From the NCBI GenBank assembly GCA_040882645.1, contig JBBEAX010000052.1, positions 1 to 64,000 of the forward strand: 64,000 nucleotides of DNA, in the 5' to 3' direction. This DNA comes from JAUYIV01 sp040882645. GTDB lineage: Bacteria > Actinomycetota > Acidimicrobiia > Spongiisociales > UBA11373. Below are positions 26,339 to 34,160 of this stretch, piece after piece. The translations under genes and the position numbers were made by a program. Position 1 is the stretch's first letter. Every line of letters starts with the position of its first letter. The notes beneath the pieces are model-generated. The model worked only from the letters and a program-made list of their open reading frames with translations. It was not told the DNA's origin and searched no databases.

Positions 26339-27934
26339 ATGATCACTCGCTTGCTTCCTGCCCTGCTCGTCGTCGCCTCCCTCGCCGCCCCGCTCAACGC
26401 CGGGGCAGCGTCGTCCACCTACTGGGTGGCCCCGGGCGGGTCCGACGCTTCGACGGGGACCGAGGCGGCGCCATGGCAGACGCTGCAGCACGCGGTCGAC
26501 CAGGTCGATCCCGGGGACACCATCGTGGTGCGCCCCGGCACCTACGCCGGAATGAGGATTGAGCGGTCGGGCTCCCCTGGAGCGTGGATCACGCTTTCCG
26601 CAAGGCCCGGGGCGGTCGTCGACCGGCCTGGACCCGACAACCGGCACGACAGCAACATCGAGTTGGAAACGTGGTCGGCGCCGGGAACGGTGTCGTACTG
26701 GGTGATCGAAGGCCTCGAGGTCGAGAACGCCCCCAACTGGGGGATCGATGTCCGGGGGTCGGAAGAGTCCCACTCGCATCACATCACCATCCGCGGGAAC
26801 CATGTCCACCACAACGGGATCGACTCGACCAAAACCGGGATCTTCTTCGCCTTCACCGACGACGTGGTGGTCGTCGGCAACGACAGCCACCACAACGGCG
26901 AGCACGGGATCTACCTGTCGAATTCGGGCGACCGCTTCCGAGTCGATCGCAATCACCTCCACGACAACGAGCGATGCGGGCTCCACATGAATGGTGACCT
27001 CTCGTTGGGCGGTGACGGCACCATCTCGAACGGCCGGATCGTCGGGAACCTCATCGACAGCAACGGGGCCGAGGGGTGCGCCGCCATCAATCTCGACGGC
27101 GTCACCAACGCCTTCATCGCCGAGAACGTGATCGTCGAGAACCATGCAACTGGTATCGCCGTCTTTCGCCAGGACGGCGCGGTCTGTAGCCGCAACGTGA
27201 CGATCGTGAACAACACCATCGTGCAGGCCGCCGATGGCCGCTGGGGTGTGGTGATGGGCGGTCCGGGCTGTCGCGACGTGACGCTGTTGAACAACGTGAT
27301 TCTGACCAGGCACCAGTGGCGCGGGGCGATCGAGATGCCCACCGAGGGGATGCCCGGGTTCGTGAGCAATCACAACATCTTCACCGGGCGGTTCACGATG
27401 GATGCCGGTTTGTCGGTGAAGAATCTCGCCGAATGGCGTGCCGCCACCGGCCAGGACATGGCGAGTTCGACGGCTTCGATCACCGCAGTCTTCCTCCCCG
27501 GCACCTATCGCCATGAGCCCGGCGGTCCCGCCCAGGACGCAGGAACGGCGACCGCCAGCCGACGCGATCACGACCGCGTAAAGCGGCCGACGAATGGCGC
27601 GTGGGACGTGGGTGCATTCGAGACCCCCATGTGTCGCGGCCACCTCGCCACGATCATCGGAACGAGCAGCAACGACGACCTCGAGGGAACCGCCGGGGCC
27701 GACGTGGTCGTCGCGCTGGCTGGCGCCGACGACGTCCATCTCGGCGATGGCGACGACATCGCGTGCGGCAGTAGGGGCAACGATCACATCTTCGGTGGTG
27801 CCGGCGACGACGCGATCCACGGGCAGCGGGGTCGGGATGTGATCGACGGGGGCAACGGGTTTGATGTCGCCAACGGCGGACGAGGAGACGACGACTGCAC
27901 CGCCGCGGAGAAGATGCACAGCTGCGAGCTCTGA
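26339..27934 (+). CDS. Secreted parallel beta-helix protein with C-terminal RTX repeats
   Basis: A 531-residue exported protein. A Sec-type signal (MITRLLPALLVVASLAAP) is followed by the start of a right-handed beta-helix (YWVAPGGSDASTGTEAAPWQ, a DUF1565-like start) and many helix turns with stacked Asn/His (IRGNHVHHN, VGNDSHHNGEHGIYLSN, VNNTIVQ). The last 90 residues are calcium-binding RTX nonapeptides (GGAGDDAIHGQRGRDVIDGG). The helix could bind or cleave a polysaccharide, perhaps a lyase; no catalytic set was identified. ATG 26339 was chosen for the signal; the frame is open to 26270. Related RTX modules occur at 35493 and 38376. Confidence 0.82.
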   Translation: MITRLLPALLVVASLAAPLNAGAASSTYWVAPGGSDASTGTEAAPWQTLQHAVDQVDPGDTIVVRPGTYAGMRIERSGSPGAWITLSARPGAVVDRPGPDNRHDSNIELETWSAPGTVSYWVIEGLEVENAPNWGIDVRGSEESHSHHITIRGNHVHHNGIDSTKTGIFFAFTDDVVVVGNDSHHNGEHGIYLSNSGDRFRVDRNHLHDNERCGLHMNGDLSLGGDGTISNGRIVGNLIDSNGAEGCAAINLDGVTNAFIAENVIVENHATGIAVFRQDGAVCSRNVTIVNNTIVQAADGRWGVVMGGPGCRDVTLLNNVILTRHQWRGAIEMPTEGMPGFVSNHNIFTGRFTMDAGLSVKNLAEWRAATGQDMASSTASITAVFLPGTYRHEPGGPAQDAGTATASRRDHDRVKRPTNGAWDVGAFETPMCRGHLATIIGTSSNDDLEGTAGADVVVALAGADDVHLGDGDDIACGSRGNDHIFGGAGDDAIHGQRGRDVIDGGNGFDVANGGRGDDDCTAAEKMHSCEL

Positions 27935-28013
27935 CGATGTCGGGGAACCACCGACCACCCCGGACGCGACGAAGGACGGGTTGCCCCGCCCTCCGTCCCG
28001 ATTCGAAGTCGAG

Positions 28014-28145
28014 CTAGCGCTTCTTGGCGGCCGTCTTCTTGGCAGCGGGCTTCTTCGCAGCCGTCTTCTTCGCGGCCGGCTTCTTCGCAGCAGCCTTCTT
28101 GGGAGCCGCCTTCTTCTTTGCGGCCGGCTTCTTGGCAGTCGCCAT
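28014..28145 (-). CDS. 43-residue Lys/Ala/Pro-rich histone-tail-like protein
   Basis: A short gene encoding 43 residues, 19 of them Lys, in the order MATAKKPAAKKKAAPKKAAA followed by further AKKPAAKKTAAKK units and a final Arg. A start ATG at 28145 has AGAGGA nine bases upstream (AGAGGAACAACAAATG). The composition matches the basic tails of mycobacterial HupB and histone H1-like bacterial proteins, here without any globular domain. It would bind DNA or RNA without sequence preference. Codons are almost uniformly AAG for Lys. The 276 bases upstream to the next gene hold two short hairpins and no other supported gene. Confidence 0.75.
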   Translation of the reverse strand: MATAKKPAAKKKAAPKKAAAKKPAAKKTAAKKPAAKKTAAKKR

Positions 28146-28421
28146 TTGTTGTTCCTCTCTTATCGCCCCACCCTCTGGTGGAGCGCGCCGACCTGAAAGG
28201 TTCGGCTGTTATGAAATGTGTACCCTCACACCGGTTGCCCGTCTGCGCCATGGCATGGCAGGTTCATGACAAATATCCGGCGCTATCAGGCGGGCACTCT
28301 GAGCGAAACCACACAGGTGTAATCGCAGTCCAACTACCCCTCGGCGCGGGCCGCGCCATAGGCATGATGCCGCCGTCGGGTGGCAGGACCATGCCGTCGG
28401 AGGACTACCCTTCCGAGGACG

Positions 28422-29012
28422 ATGAGCAACGCGCCAACCATCGCGGTAGTCGAGCTCGCCGCGTCGTTTCGGCGAGGTATCGATGCCGCTTTGGAGCGCT
28501 CTGGTTTCGTTCCGGTAGAGATTGAGGACTCGCCAACGGCCGCCCTCGTGACACTGCGATTCCCCGATGGGTGCGACAGCGTGGACGATCTCGCCGAGGC
28601 CGGAGTGGTGGTGGTGGCGCTCCTCCCCGAGCCCACACCCGAGGCGCACGCTCACGCGTATTCGCACGGAGCAGCCGGTACCGTCGACTGGAATGCCGAT
28701 CCCGGCGAGATCGTGGCCGCGTTGCAAGCCGCCCTCGATGGTCGCACCCGCCTGCCATCCGAGATCACCCGGATGCTCGCGTCCCAATGGCCGGACCTCC
28801 ACGCTCCCCGACCCGAGATCGACGAGGACGAAGCCGACTGGTTGATCGCACTTGCCGGCGGCTCGACGGTGGCCCGGCTGGCCGACGACACCGGATATTC
28901 GGAGCGGGCCATGTTTCGCAAGCTCCACGACTTGTACGAGCGGCTCGGAGTCGCCACCCGCGCCGAGGCGATCGTGGTGGCCGAGCGGATCGGCCTTCTC
29001 GAGGAGGCATGA
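28422..29012 (+). CDS. LuxR-type regulator with an atypical receiver-like domain
   Basis: A 196-residue putative transcription factor. The N-terminal 120 residues have the alternating strand/helix pattern of a receiver (TIAVVELAASFRRGIDAAL, then VVVVALLPEP, HAYSHGAAGTVDW), but the acidic pocket and the phospho-acceptor Asp at the expected strand end are missing. The C-terminal part is a helix-turn-helix (VARLADDTGYSERAMFRKLH followed by LYERLGVATRAEAIVVAERI), like GerE/LuxR domains. ATG 28422 has GAGG five bases upstream. No kinase is next to it, so control by phosphorylation is unlikely. Confidence 0.7.
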   Translation: MSNAPTIAVVELAASFRRGIDAALERSGFVPVEIEDSPTAALVTLRFPDGCDSVDDLAEAGVVVVALLPEPTPEAHAHAYSHGAAGTVDWNADPGEIVAALQAALDGRTRLPSEITRMLASQWPDLHAPRPEIDEDEADWLIALAGGSTVARLADDTGYSERAMFRKLHDLYERLGVATRAEAIVVAERIGLLEEA

Positions 29013-29074
29013 GTCGGAAGACCCCAACGCAATAGCGACGACCATCCCGCGATTGCCCGTAATCTGACGGGCGA

Positions 29075-30640
29075 ATGACCACTCGCCCCGGGCCCGGCGG
29101 GCGTCCTCTCCCCTCACCCAGGGGGCACCGCCCCAAACCCCTCGTCGCCGCACTGCTATCCGCCGTCGTGCCCGGCCTCGGTCACCTCTACGCCGGGGAC
29201 CGCAAACGAGGCTGGTGGTGTATCGGCATTACCGCGGTGTTCGTCGTTCCTGCGGCGGTGCTGTTCGCGCTGGTGTTCTACGTCACCGGGGTGGACCTGG
29301 CGCTCGACCTGGCCCGGCCCTTCTTCGAGAGCCCCAGTCTGCTGCTCGCACTGCTGGCGGTGAACTTCATCCTGGTGGCGTTTCGGGCGGCGGCGGTGGT
29401 CGACTCGTTCATGTACGCCCGCAACCTGGCGCCGGACGACCGACCGATCACCCTGTTCGGCCTCTCCTTCGGCGTCGCCGTGATCCTCATCGTCACCGCC
29501 ATCCCCCACGGCTGGGTCGGTGAACGGAACCTGGCGTTGCACGACCTGCTCACCCACGACTTCACCACCGACCCCAATCAGGTGACCACCACCGCCGTCG
29601 TCCCGACCACCACCATCCCCGCCACCACGATTCCCGGGGCGACGACCACCAGCACGACCACTCCCCCCACGACGACCACCACCACTCGACCAGATCCGTT
29701 CGACGGCGAGGACCGGGTCAACGTGCTTCTCCTAGGCAGCGACGCCGGCCCCGGACGCACCGGAGTGCGGACCGACACGATGATCGTGGTGAGCATCGAT
29801 CCTGAGACCGGGTGGACCGCGATGTTCTCGATCCCCCGCAACTTCGTGCGGACACCGATTCCGGCCGACCACCCGGCGTACTCCGAGTGGCCCGATGGGC
29901 TGTGGGGAGACCCGAGCAATCTGGTCTGGGGCATCTACGCCTACGGCCTCCAGAACCCTGCATTGTTCGACGGCGCCAATACCGGGGGGGACGCCGCCAA
30001 GACGATCTTCGGCCATCTCGTGGGGCTGGAGATCGACTACTTCGCCATGGTGAACCTCCACGGCTTCGTGGACATGATCGACGCCCTCGGTGGGGTGGAG
30101 ATCCACGTGACCCGCCGGATCTACGACGCGGAGTATCCGCATGAAGACGGATACCTGATCGAGATCGAGTTCCTGCCGGGGACCTACCGGATGAACGGCC
30201 ACGACGCGCTGGCATTCGCCCGCACCCGCCACGATGCCGACGACTTCGACCGGATGGGGCGCCAGCGGTGCGTGCTCGAAGCGCTCGCCCGGGAGGCGGA
30301 TCCGGTGTCGCTGCTCCGTGAGCTGCCGAGCCTGGTCCCCGCCATTGAGAGCAGCGTCATCACCGACATCCCGGTCGCCCGCTTCCCCGACTTCCTGAGC
30401 CTGTTGGCCAAGGTCGACACCGAGCAGATCGTGTCGATGCGCTTCATCCCCAATGCCCCCGAGTTCGCCGGAACCACGACCTCATACGTCGCCTACCAGG
30501 TGGAGGGCTACAACGTCCCCAACGTCGACCTGATCCGCGATCGGGTGCAGATCGCCACCACTCTCCCGCCCCTGGAGGCAGCGGAGGCGCTCAACCTCCA
30601 ACCGCTCGACGAAGTCTGCGGAGTGCCGGACGGCGACTGA
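29075..30640 (+). CDS. LytR-CpsA-Psr (LCP) family protein
   Basis: A 521-residue membrane protein of the LCP family, which transfers lipid-linked polymers onto peptidoglycan or other wall polymers. N-terminal membrane segments (about residues 25-150, starting LVAALLSAVVPGLGHLYAGD) resemble a TM2-like bundle and are longer than usual. A Thr-rich linker (about 170-208) leads to the LCP domain: VNVLLLGSDAGPGRTGVRTD, TMIVVSIDPETG, MFSIPRNF, and later GTYRMNGHDALAFARTRHDA with the conserved Arg residues. Its partner polymer may be the exopolysaccharide made at 5.6-19.5 kb; this is inference. Confidence 0.87.
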   Translation: MTTRPGPGGRPLPSPRGHRPKPLVAALLSAVVPGLGHLYAGDRKRGWWCIGITAVFVVPAAVLFALVFYVTGVDLALDLARPFFESPSLLLALLAVNFILVAFRAAAVVDSFMYARNLAPDDRPITLFGLSFGVAVILIVTAIPHGWVGERNLALHDLLTHDFTTDPNQVTTTAVVPTTTIPATTIPGATTTSTTTPPTTTTTTRPDPFDGEDRVNVLLLGSDAGPGRTGVRTDTMIVVSIDPETGWTAMFSIPRNFVRTPIPADHPAYSEWPDGLWGDPSNLVWGIYAYGLQNPALFDGANTGGDAAKTIFGHLVGLEIDYFAMVNLHGFVDMIDALGGVEIHVTRRIYDAEYPHEDGYLIEIEFLPGTYRMNGHDALAFARTRHDADDFDRMGRQRCVLEALAREADPVSLLRELPSLVPAIESSVITDIPVARFPDFLSLLAKVDTEQIVSMRFIPNAPEFAGTTTSYVAYQVEGYNVPNVDLIRDRVQIATTLPPLEAAEALNLQPLDEVCGVPDGD

Positions 30641-30676
30641 GTCCGTAGCATTGCCGGGAGGCGCGAGGAGGGGCCA

Positions 30677-31381
30677 ATGAGACGATCGATCGCCGGACTG
30701 CTGGTCTTGTCGACCGTGGGTTTCGGGTGCGGGGGCGGATCGGGGGCCACCACCACGACGGGCCAAGCCACGACCACCACTAGCGCGGTCGCAGCCACGA
30801 CCACCTCGACGGAAGCCACCACGACCACGCCTGCTCCGCCGGTCGTCTTCACCGAGGAGGACCTCCCCGCGGCGGTGCTCGCCGACGGCGACCCATGGGT
30901 GGTGCCGATCGTCGGCGCGCAGCAATTCCCCCTGACCCTCGACGACATCTGGCCGGTCGAGCGCTTCCCCGATGAGCGCCCGATCTACGAAGCTGCCGGG
31001 TTTGAGGGAGGGTCGTTCTCGGCCTTCATCGAAGGGGCGGCCCTGGTGATCACCGGAGCCCACCTGTTCGCCGATGCCGCCGGCGCCGCCATCGCCCTCG
31101 ACTTGATCGAGTCGTCGTTCATGGACACGGAGCTGATCGCCGCGATCACCGACCTTGAACCGGGATCCCTGACCGCGGTCGAGTCACTCGAGTCGGCGGT
31201 GGGTGACCGTTCGGCGGCGGTGCTCGCCACCGGACCGGACGTCCAGGTGGTCGGCGTGGTCTGGATCCAGGGCAACCTGCTCCAGTTCGTCCGCATCGGC
31301 ATGGTGGCCGGCGACGACGCCCGCCAGGCCGCCACCTTCGAGCTGGCAGAAGCGCTGGCGGAGCGGGTGGCCGGGGGCTGA
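30677..31381 (+). CDS. Lipoprotein with Thr-rich linker, unknown function
   Basis: A 234-residue lipoprotein. The signal ends at STVGFGCGGG (Cys near residue 18), followed by a Thr/Ala-rich linker to about residue 55 and a soluble domain with no recognised family. The start has GAGGAGGGG upstream. It follows the LCP gene by 36 bases on the same strand and may share its transcript. The Thr-rich linker probably spans the cell wall. Confidence 0.72.
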   Translation: MRRSIAGLLVLSTVGFGCGGGSGATTTTGQATTTTSAVAATTTSTEATTTTPAPPVVFTEEDLPAAVLADGDPWVVPIVGAQQFPLTLDDIWPVERFPDERPIYEAAGFEGGSFSAFIEGAALVITGAHLFADAAGAAIALDLIESSFMDTELIAAITDLEPGSLTAVESLESAVGDRSAAVLATGPDVQVVGVVWIQGNLLQFVRIGMVAGDDARQAATFELAEALAERVAGG

Positions 31382-31419
31382 GACGCCCCCTTCCTCGCCT
31401 TCAGTGGAGGAGTGGCGGG

Positions 31420-31689
31420 CTACTCGAAATGCTTGATGTCGGGTGGACCCGACAGGTGGGGATTCAGCGCCCCGAGGAACTCACTTACGTGAGACTCCTG
31501 CCACCTTTCATGATCACCCACCGAATCCCATTTGGCGATCACCAGGAACCGATCCGTGTCTTCGATCCCCCGGAACAGATCCATACCGTGGAACCCGGCG
31601 ACATCCTCGAACAGATGCGCGGTAGTACCCAGCGCGGCGCCGAGCCCATCAGGGTCAGAGGTGTCAAGGTAGATCACAGCGGTGATCAT
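31420..31689 (-). CDS. Small antibiotic-biosynthesis-monooxygenase-like (ABM) protein
   Basis: An 89-residue ferredoxin-fold protein of the ABM/YgiN type. Visible signs are the first strand ITAVIYLDTSD, GFHGMDLFRGIEDTDRFLVI (a tail of one helix and two strands) and WDSVGDHERWQESH, the common W-x-s-x-e-h-x-x-W pattern. Members oxidise quinols or act as small haem- or quinone-related enzymes without a cofactor; the substrate is unknown. ATG 31689 has AAGGAGCACC just upstream. The 224-base leader before it is unusually hairpin-rich and reaches the tRNA-Val gene. Confidence 0.78.
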   Translation of the reverse strand: MITAVIYLDTSDPDGLGAALGTTAHLFEDVAGFHGMDLFRGIEDTDRFLVIAKWDSVGDHERWQESHVSEFLGALNPHLSGPPDIKHFE

Positions 31690-31720
31690 GGTGCTCCTTC
31701 GCCTTGGCGGACCTTCGACC

Positions 31721-31862
31721 CTAGCGGCATCGCTAGCGCGAGCACCCTCGGCAGATTGCACCCGCCCGAAAGGGCGTTCCCTGGAGTTCGGCGAAGCGAA
31801 CTCCCAAGCTGCCCGAAGGGCAGCCAGCCTCCGTGGCGATTGAACGGCCCCCAGAGGGAAGG
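31721..31862 (-). ncRNA. Hairpin-rich leader, candidate structured RNA
   Basis: Four perfect hairpins lie here: CTAGCG/CGCTAG with a 4-base loop (31721-31736), CGCCC/GGGCG around GAAA (31763-31776), GGAGTTCG/CGAACTCC (31783-31804) and GCTGCCC/GGGCAGC around GAA (31808-31824). An outer pairing TTCCCT near 31778 with AGGGAA near 31856 could enclose the last two. The region is the leader of the minus-strand ABM gene and the trailer of tRNA-Val. Strand and function are inferred; a cluster of repetitive hairpins is the alternative. Confidence 0.35.
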
Positions 31863-31875
31863 TACTGCGCGCTGG

Positions 31876-31920
31876 GCGCCCACAAACAACTCGCCTAAAG
31901 GGCGAGTTGTTTGTGGGCGC
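31876..31920. terminator. 20-bp perfect inverted repeat touching the tRNA-Val 3' end
   Basis: Arms 31876-31895 and 31901-31920 are perfect complements with a 5-base loop (TAAAG). The right arm includes the last seven bases of the minus-strand tRNA-Val gene, so the stem would compete with the tRNA acceptor stem. It most likely acts in ending the tRNA transcript or in 3' processing. No U tract follows. Confidence 0.6.
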
Positions 31921-31987
31921 TGAGGGATTCGAACCCCCGACTTCTTCCTTGTAAGGGAAGCGCTCTAGCCAACTGAGCTAAGCGCCC
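31914..31987 (-). tRNA. tRNA-Val (anticodon UAC)
   Basis: On the minus strand the gene starts GGGCGCTTAGCTCAGTTGG, with an anticodon stem-loop CTTCC CTTACAA GGAAG (anticodon TAC, reading GTA/GTG) and a T arm GGGGGTTCGAATCCC, and ends AGCGCCC plus discriminator A. The acceptor stem pairs over seven bases (31981-31987 with 31915-31921). CCA is not encoded; the next bases read CAA. It is followed by a 20-bp inverted repeat. Confidence 0.96.
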
Positions 31988-32051
31988 GAGCGGCGAAGGC
32001 TAACGCCCGCCACCGGCTTCTATCCTTGCCCTCCCACGACTGAGGAGCGGG

Positions 32052-33341
32052 ATGACGATCGAGTACATGTCCGGATTCGGCAACGAGCACGCCTCGGAAG
32101 CCGTGGCCGGCGCACTGCCGGTGGGGCAGAACAACCCGCAGAAGCCTCCCCGGGGTCTGTACACCGAGCAGTTGAGCGGCACCGCCTTCACCGCCCCCAA
32201 GGCGGAGAACCGCCGCACGTGGTTCTACCGGATGAGGCCGTCGGTGCTGCACGTCCACGATCTGCGTCCGGTGGAGCATCCGCATCTCCGCACCGCCCCG
32301 AACCGGGAGACCGAGCCGCCGATCGGCCAGCTCCGGTGGGATCCGATTCCGATGGAGTCAGGGCCGCTCACCTGGCTCGACGGCCTGCGCACCATCGCCA
32401 CCAACGGCGACGTCCACGGCCAGTACGGGATGGCGGCTCACATCTACCTGGCGACCAAGTCGATGGACCGCACCTACTTCTACAACGCCGACGGCGAGCT
32501 GCTGATCGTGCCCCAGGAGGGCGGGCTGCGGATCGCCACGGAGTGCGGCGTCATCGAAGCCGTCCCCGGTGAAGTGTGCCTGATCCCCCGGGCGATGAAG
32601 TTCAAGGTCGACCTGATGGGCGATCATGCCCGGGGATATGTGTGCGAGAACTACGGCACGTACCTGGATCTTCCAGAGCGGGGGCCGATCGGCGCCAACG
32701 GGCTGGCCAACGCCCGCGACTTCCTCGCCCCGACCGCGGCGTACGAGGAGACCGAAGGCGCCGCCACCGTGTTCGTGAAGTTCGACGGGCGCCTTTTTGC
32801 CTCGGACATCGAACACTCGCCGCTAGATGTGGTGGCATGGCACGGAAACCACGTCCCCTACAAGTACGACCTCGCCCACTTCAACACTATGGGGTCGATC
32901 TCCTTCGACCACCCCGACCCGTCGATCTTCACCGTGCTCACCTCGCAGTCGGATCGACCGGGGACCGCCAACCTCGACTTCGTGATCTTCCCCGACCGGT
33001 GGCTGGTCGCCGAGCACACCTTCCGGCCGCCCTACTACCACAGCAACATCATGAGCGAGTTCATGGGGCTGATCCACGGCGTCTACGACGCCAAGCTTGA
33101 AGGGTTCAACCCGGGCGGCTTCAGCCTCCACAACCAGTACTGGCCACACGGGCCGGACAACGAGGCCTTCGAGGGCGCCACCAATGCCACCCTCGAGCCG
33201 CAGAAGCTCGAGGGCACCCTGGCCTTCATGTTCGAGACCCGGTATCCGTTGATCCCAACGGCCTATGCCTCGACCCTCCCTGCACTGCAGGAGGACTACC
33301 AGGAGGTCTGGGCGAGCCTGCGGCGGCGTTTCGGGCGGTAG
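32052..33341 (+). CDS. hmgA: Homogentisate 1,2-dioxygenase
   Basis: A 429-residue iron(II) dioxygenase that opens the ring of homogentisate to maleylacetoacetate in tyrosine and phenylalanine breakdown. The N terminus YMSGFGNEHASEAVAGALP is the family's hallmark. The iron site lies in EHTFRPPYYHSNIMSEFMG (His and Glu ligands, ~residues 322-340), with a later HNQYWPHGPD. Length fits the family. AGGAG sits upstream of ATG 32052. The neighbouring pathway genes (fumarylacetoacetase, 4-hydroxyphenylpyruvate dioxygenase) are not in this window. Confidence 0.97.
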   Translation: MTIEYMSGFGNEHASEAVAGALPVGQNNPQKPPRGLYTEQLSGTAFTAPKAENRRTWFYRMRPSVLHVHDLRPVEHPHLRTAPNRETEPPIGQLRWDPIPMESGPLTWLDGLRTIATNGDVHGQYGMAAHIYLATKSMDRTYFYNADGELLIVPQEGGLRIATECGVIEAVPGEVCLIPRAMKFKVDLMGDHARGYVCENYGTYLDLPERGPIGANGLANARDFLAPTAAYEETEGAATVFVKFDGRLFASDIEHSPLDVVAWHGNHVPYKYDLAHFNTMGSISFDHPDPSIFTVLTSQSDRPGTANLDFVIFPDRWLVAEHTFRPPYYHSNIMSEFMGLIHGVYDAKLEGFNPGGFSLHNQYWPHGPDNEAFEGATNATLEPQKLEGTLAFMFETRYPLIPTAYASTLPALQEDYQEVWASLRRRFGR

Positions 33342-33350
33342 CGGTCCGAC

Positions 33351-34160
33351 TTAGCGAGGAGGGCGGATGCTGCCCGGCACCGGCAACAGCGCCCCCTGAG
33401 GGATCTGACGCTCCACCGAGGTTGTCTGGACCAGGCCGAGTTCGTCGACGATCACACTGGTGTTGTCGCAGCCGCCGTCGGCCCGCGACTGGTAGTTGAC
33501 CCGCACCCGCTGCGGCCGCACATCTTCTCCCGATGCCGCCACCGCCCGCAGGTCCGACCACCGGGCGGACACCGACGGCTGCTCGCACCGGGCGAACACC
33601 TCGCCCCACACCATCGGCGCGGTCAGATACGCACCATCCGTGTAGAGATCACGGACCACCACCTCGACTCCGGTCTCGAGGTCGGCGATGGTCCCCCGCC
33701 ACGCATGAACATCCGGGGGCCCGTCGGGCGACGGCGCGACTCGCAGCCGGTAGCGCCGACCCGCTTTCCAGGCGAAGTCCCGGGTGTTGATGTCGTTGCG
33801 GCTGCTCTTCAACGGCGACCGCGAGCCTTCCAGCAGCCGCGAGGCTCCGTCGGCAGGCCCGTATCCCCCCCAATTCGCCGCAGTCGAGTCGGGGAAGGCG
33901 GGGTTCCACTGGAGACCGAGGTGGGCACCGCCGCGCAGCCGCCGATCCGAAGCGAAGCTCACCTGAAGTGCGAAGAAGTACAGGCGGCGCACCGACGGCG
34001 GTTGCAGCACTTCCAGCACTGCCGACACCTCGATCAGCGGGGTCTGCGGAACCTCCCAGACGAGATGGAAGGACGACGCCCCGTTGGCGGAACGCGGCTC
34101 ACCCCAGGTCCGCTGCCGCACCTTGGCCGCCGAACGGAACCGTTGCCAGAAGCTCGTCAC
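33351..34160 (-). CDS. Beta-sandwich-like protein of unknown function
   Basis: A 269-residue protein, GTG start at 34160 inside the stop of the upstream lysozyme-like gene (GTGA). It has many beta strands and the stretch YFFALQVSFASDRRLRGGAH then LGLQWNP and NWGGYGP, which resembles carbohydrate-related DUF3472-type sandwich domains (tentative). Two Cys near the C terminus (ARCEQPS, GGCDNTS) could form a disulfide. No signal peptide is seen in this frame. Coupling to a putative wall hydrolase suggests a shared role, perhaps binding or inhibition. Confidence 0.55.
   Translation of the reverse strand: MTSFWQRFRSAAKVRQRTWGEPRSANGASSFHLVWEVPQTPLIEVSAVLEVLQPPSVRRLYFFALQVSFASDRRLRGGAHLGLQWNPAFPDSTAANWGGYGPADGASRLLEGSRSPLKSSRNDINTRDFAWKAGRRYRLRVAPSPDGPPDVHAWRGTIADLETGVEVVVRDLYTDGAYLTAPMVWGEVFARCEQPSVSARWSDLRAVAASGEDVRPQRVRVNYQSRADGGCDNTSVIVDELGLVQTTSVERQIPQGALLPVPGSIRPPR

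Noticed and set aside
26303..27958. 551-residue open frame antisense to the beta-helix/RTX gene
   Set aside because: The plus strand encodes a signal peptide, helix turns and RTX repeats; the antisense frame has no family motif.
27861..28196. Plus-strand open frame rich in Leu, Gly and Arg repeats
   Set aside because: It is the complement of the Lys/Ala/Pro-rich gene, which has the proper start, ribosome site and stop.
31876..31987. Attachment site of an integrated element at tRNA-Val
   Set aside because: The repeat is inverted and adjacent, not a distant direct copy, and no integrase or phage gene is in the window.
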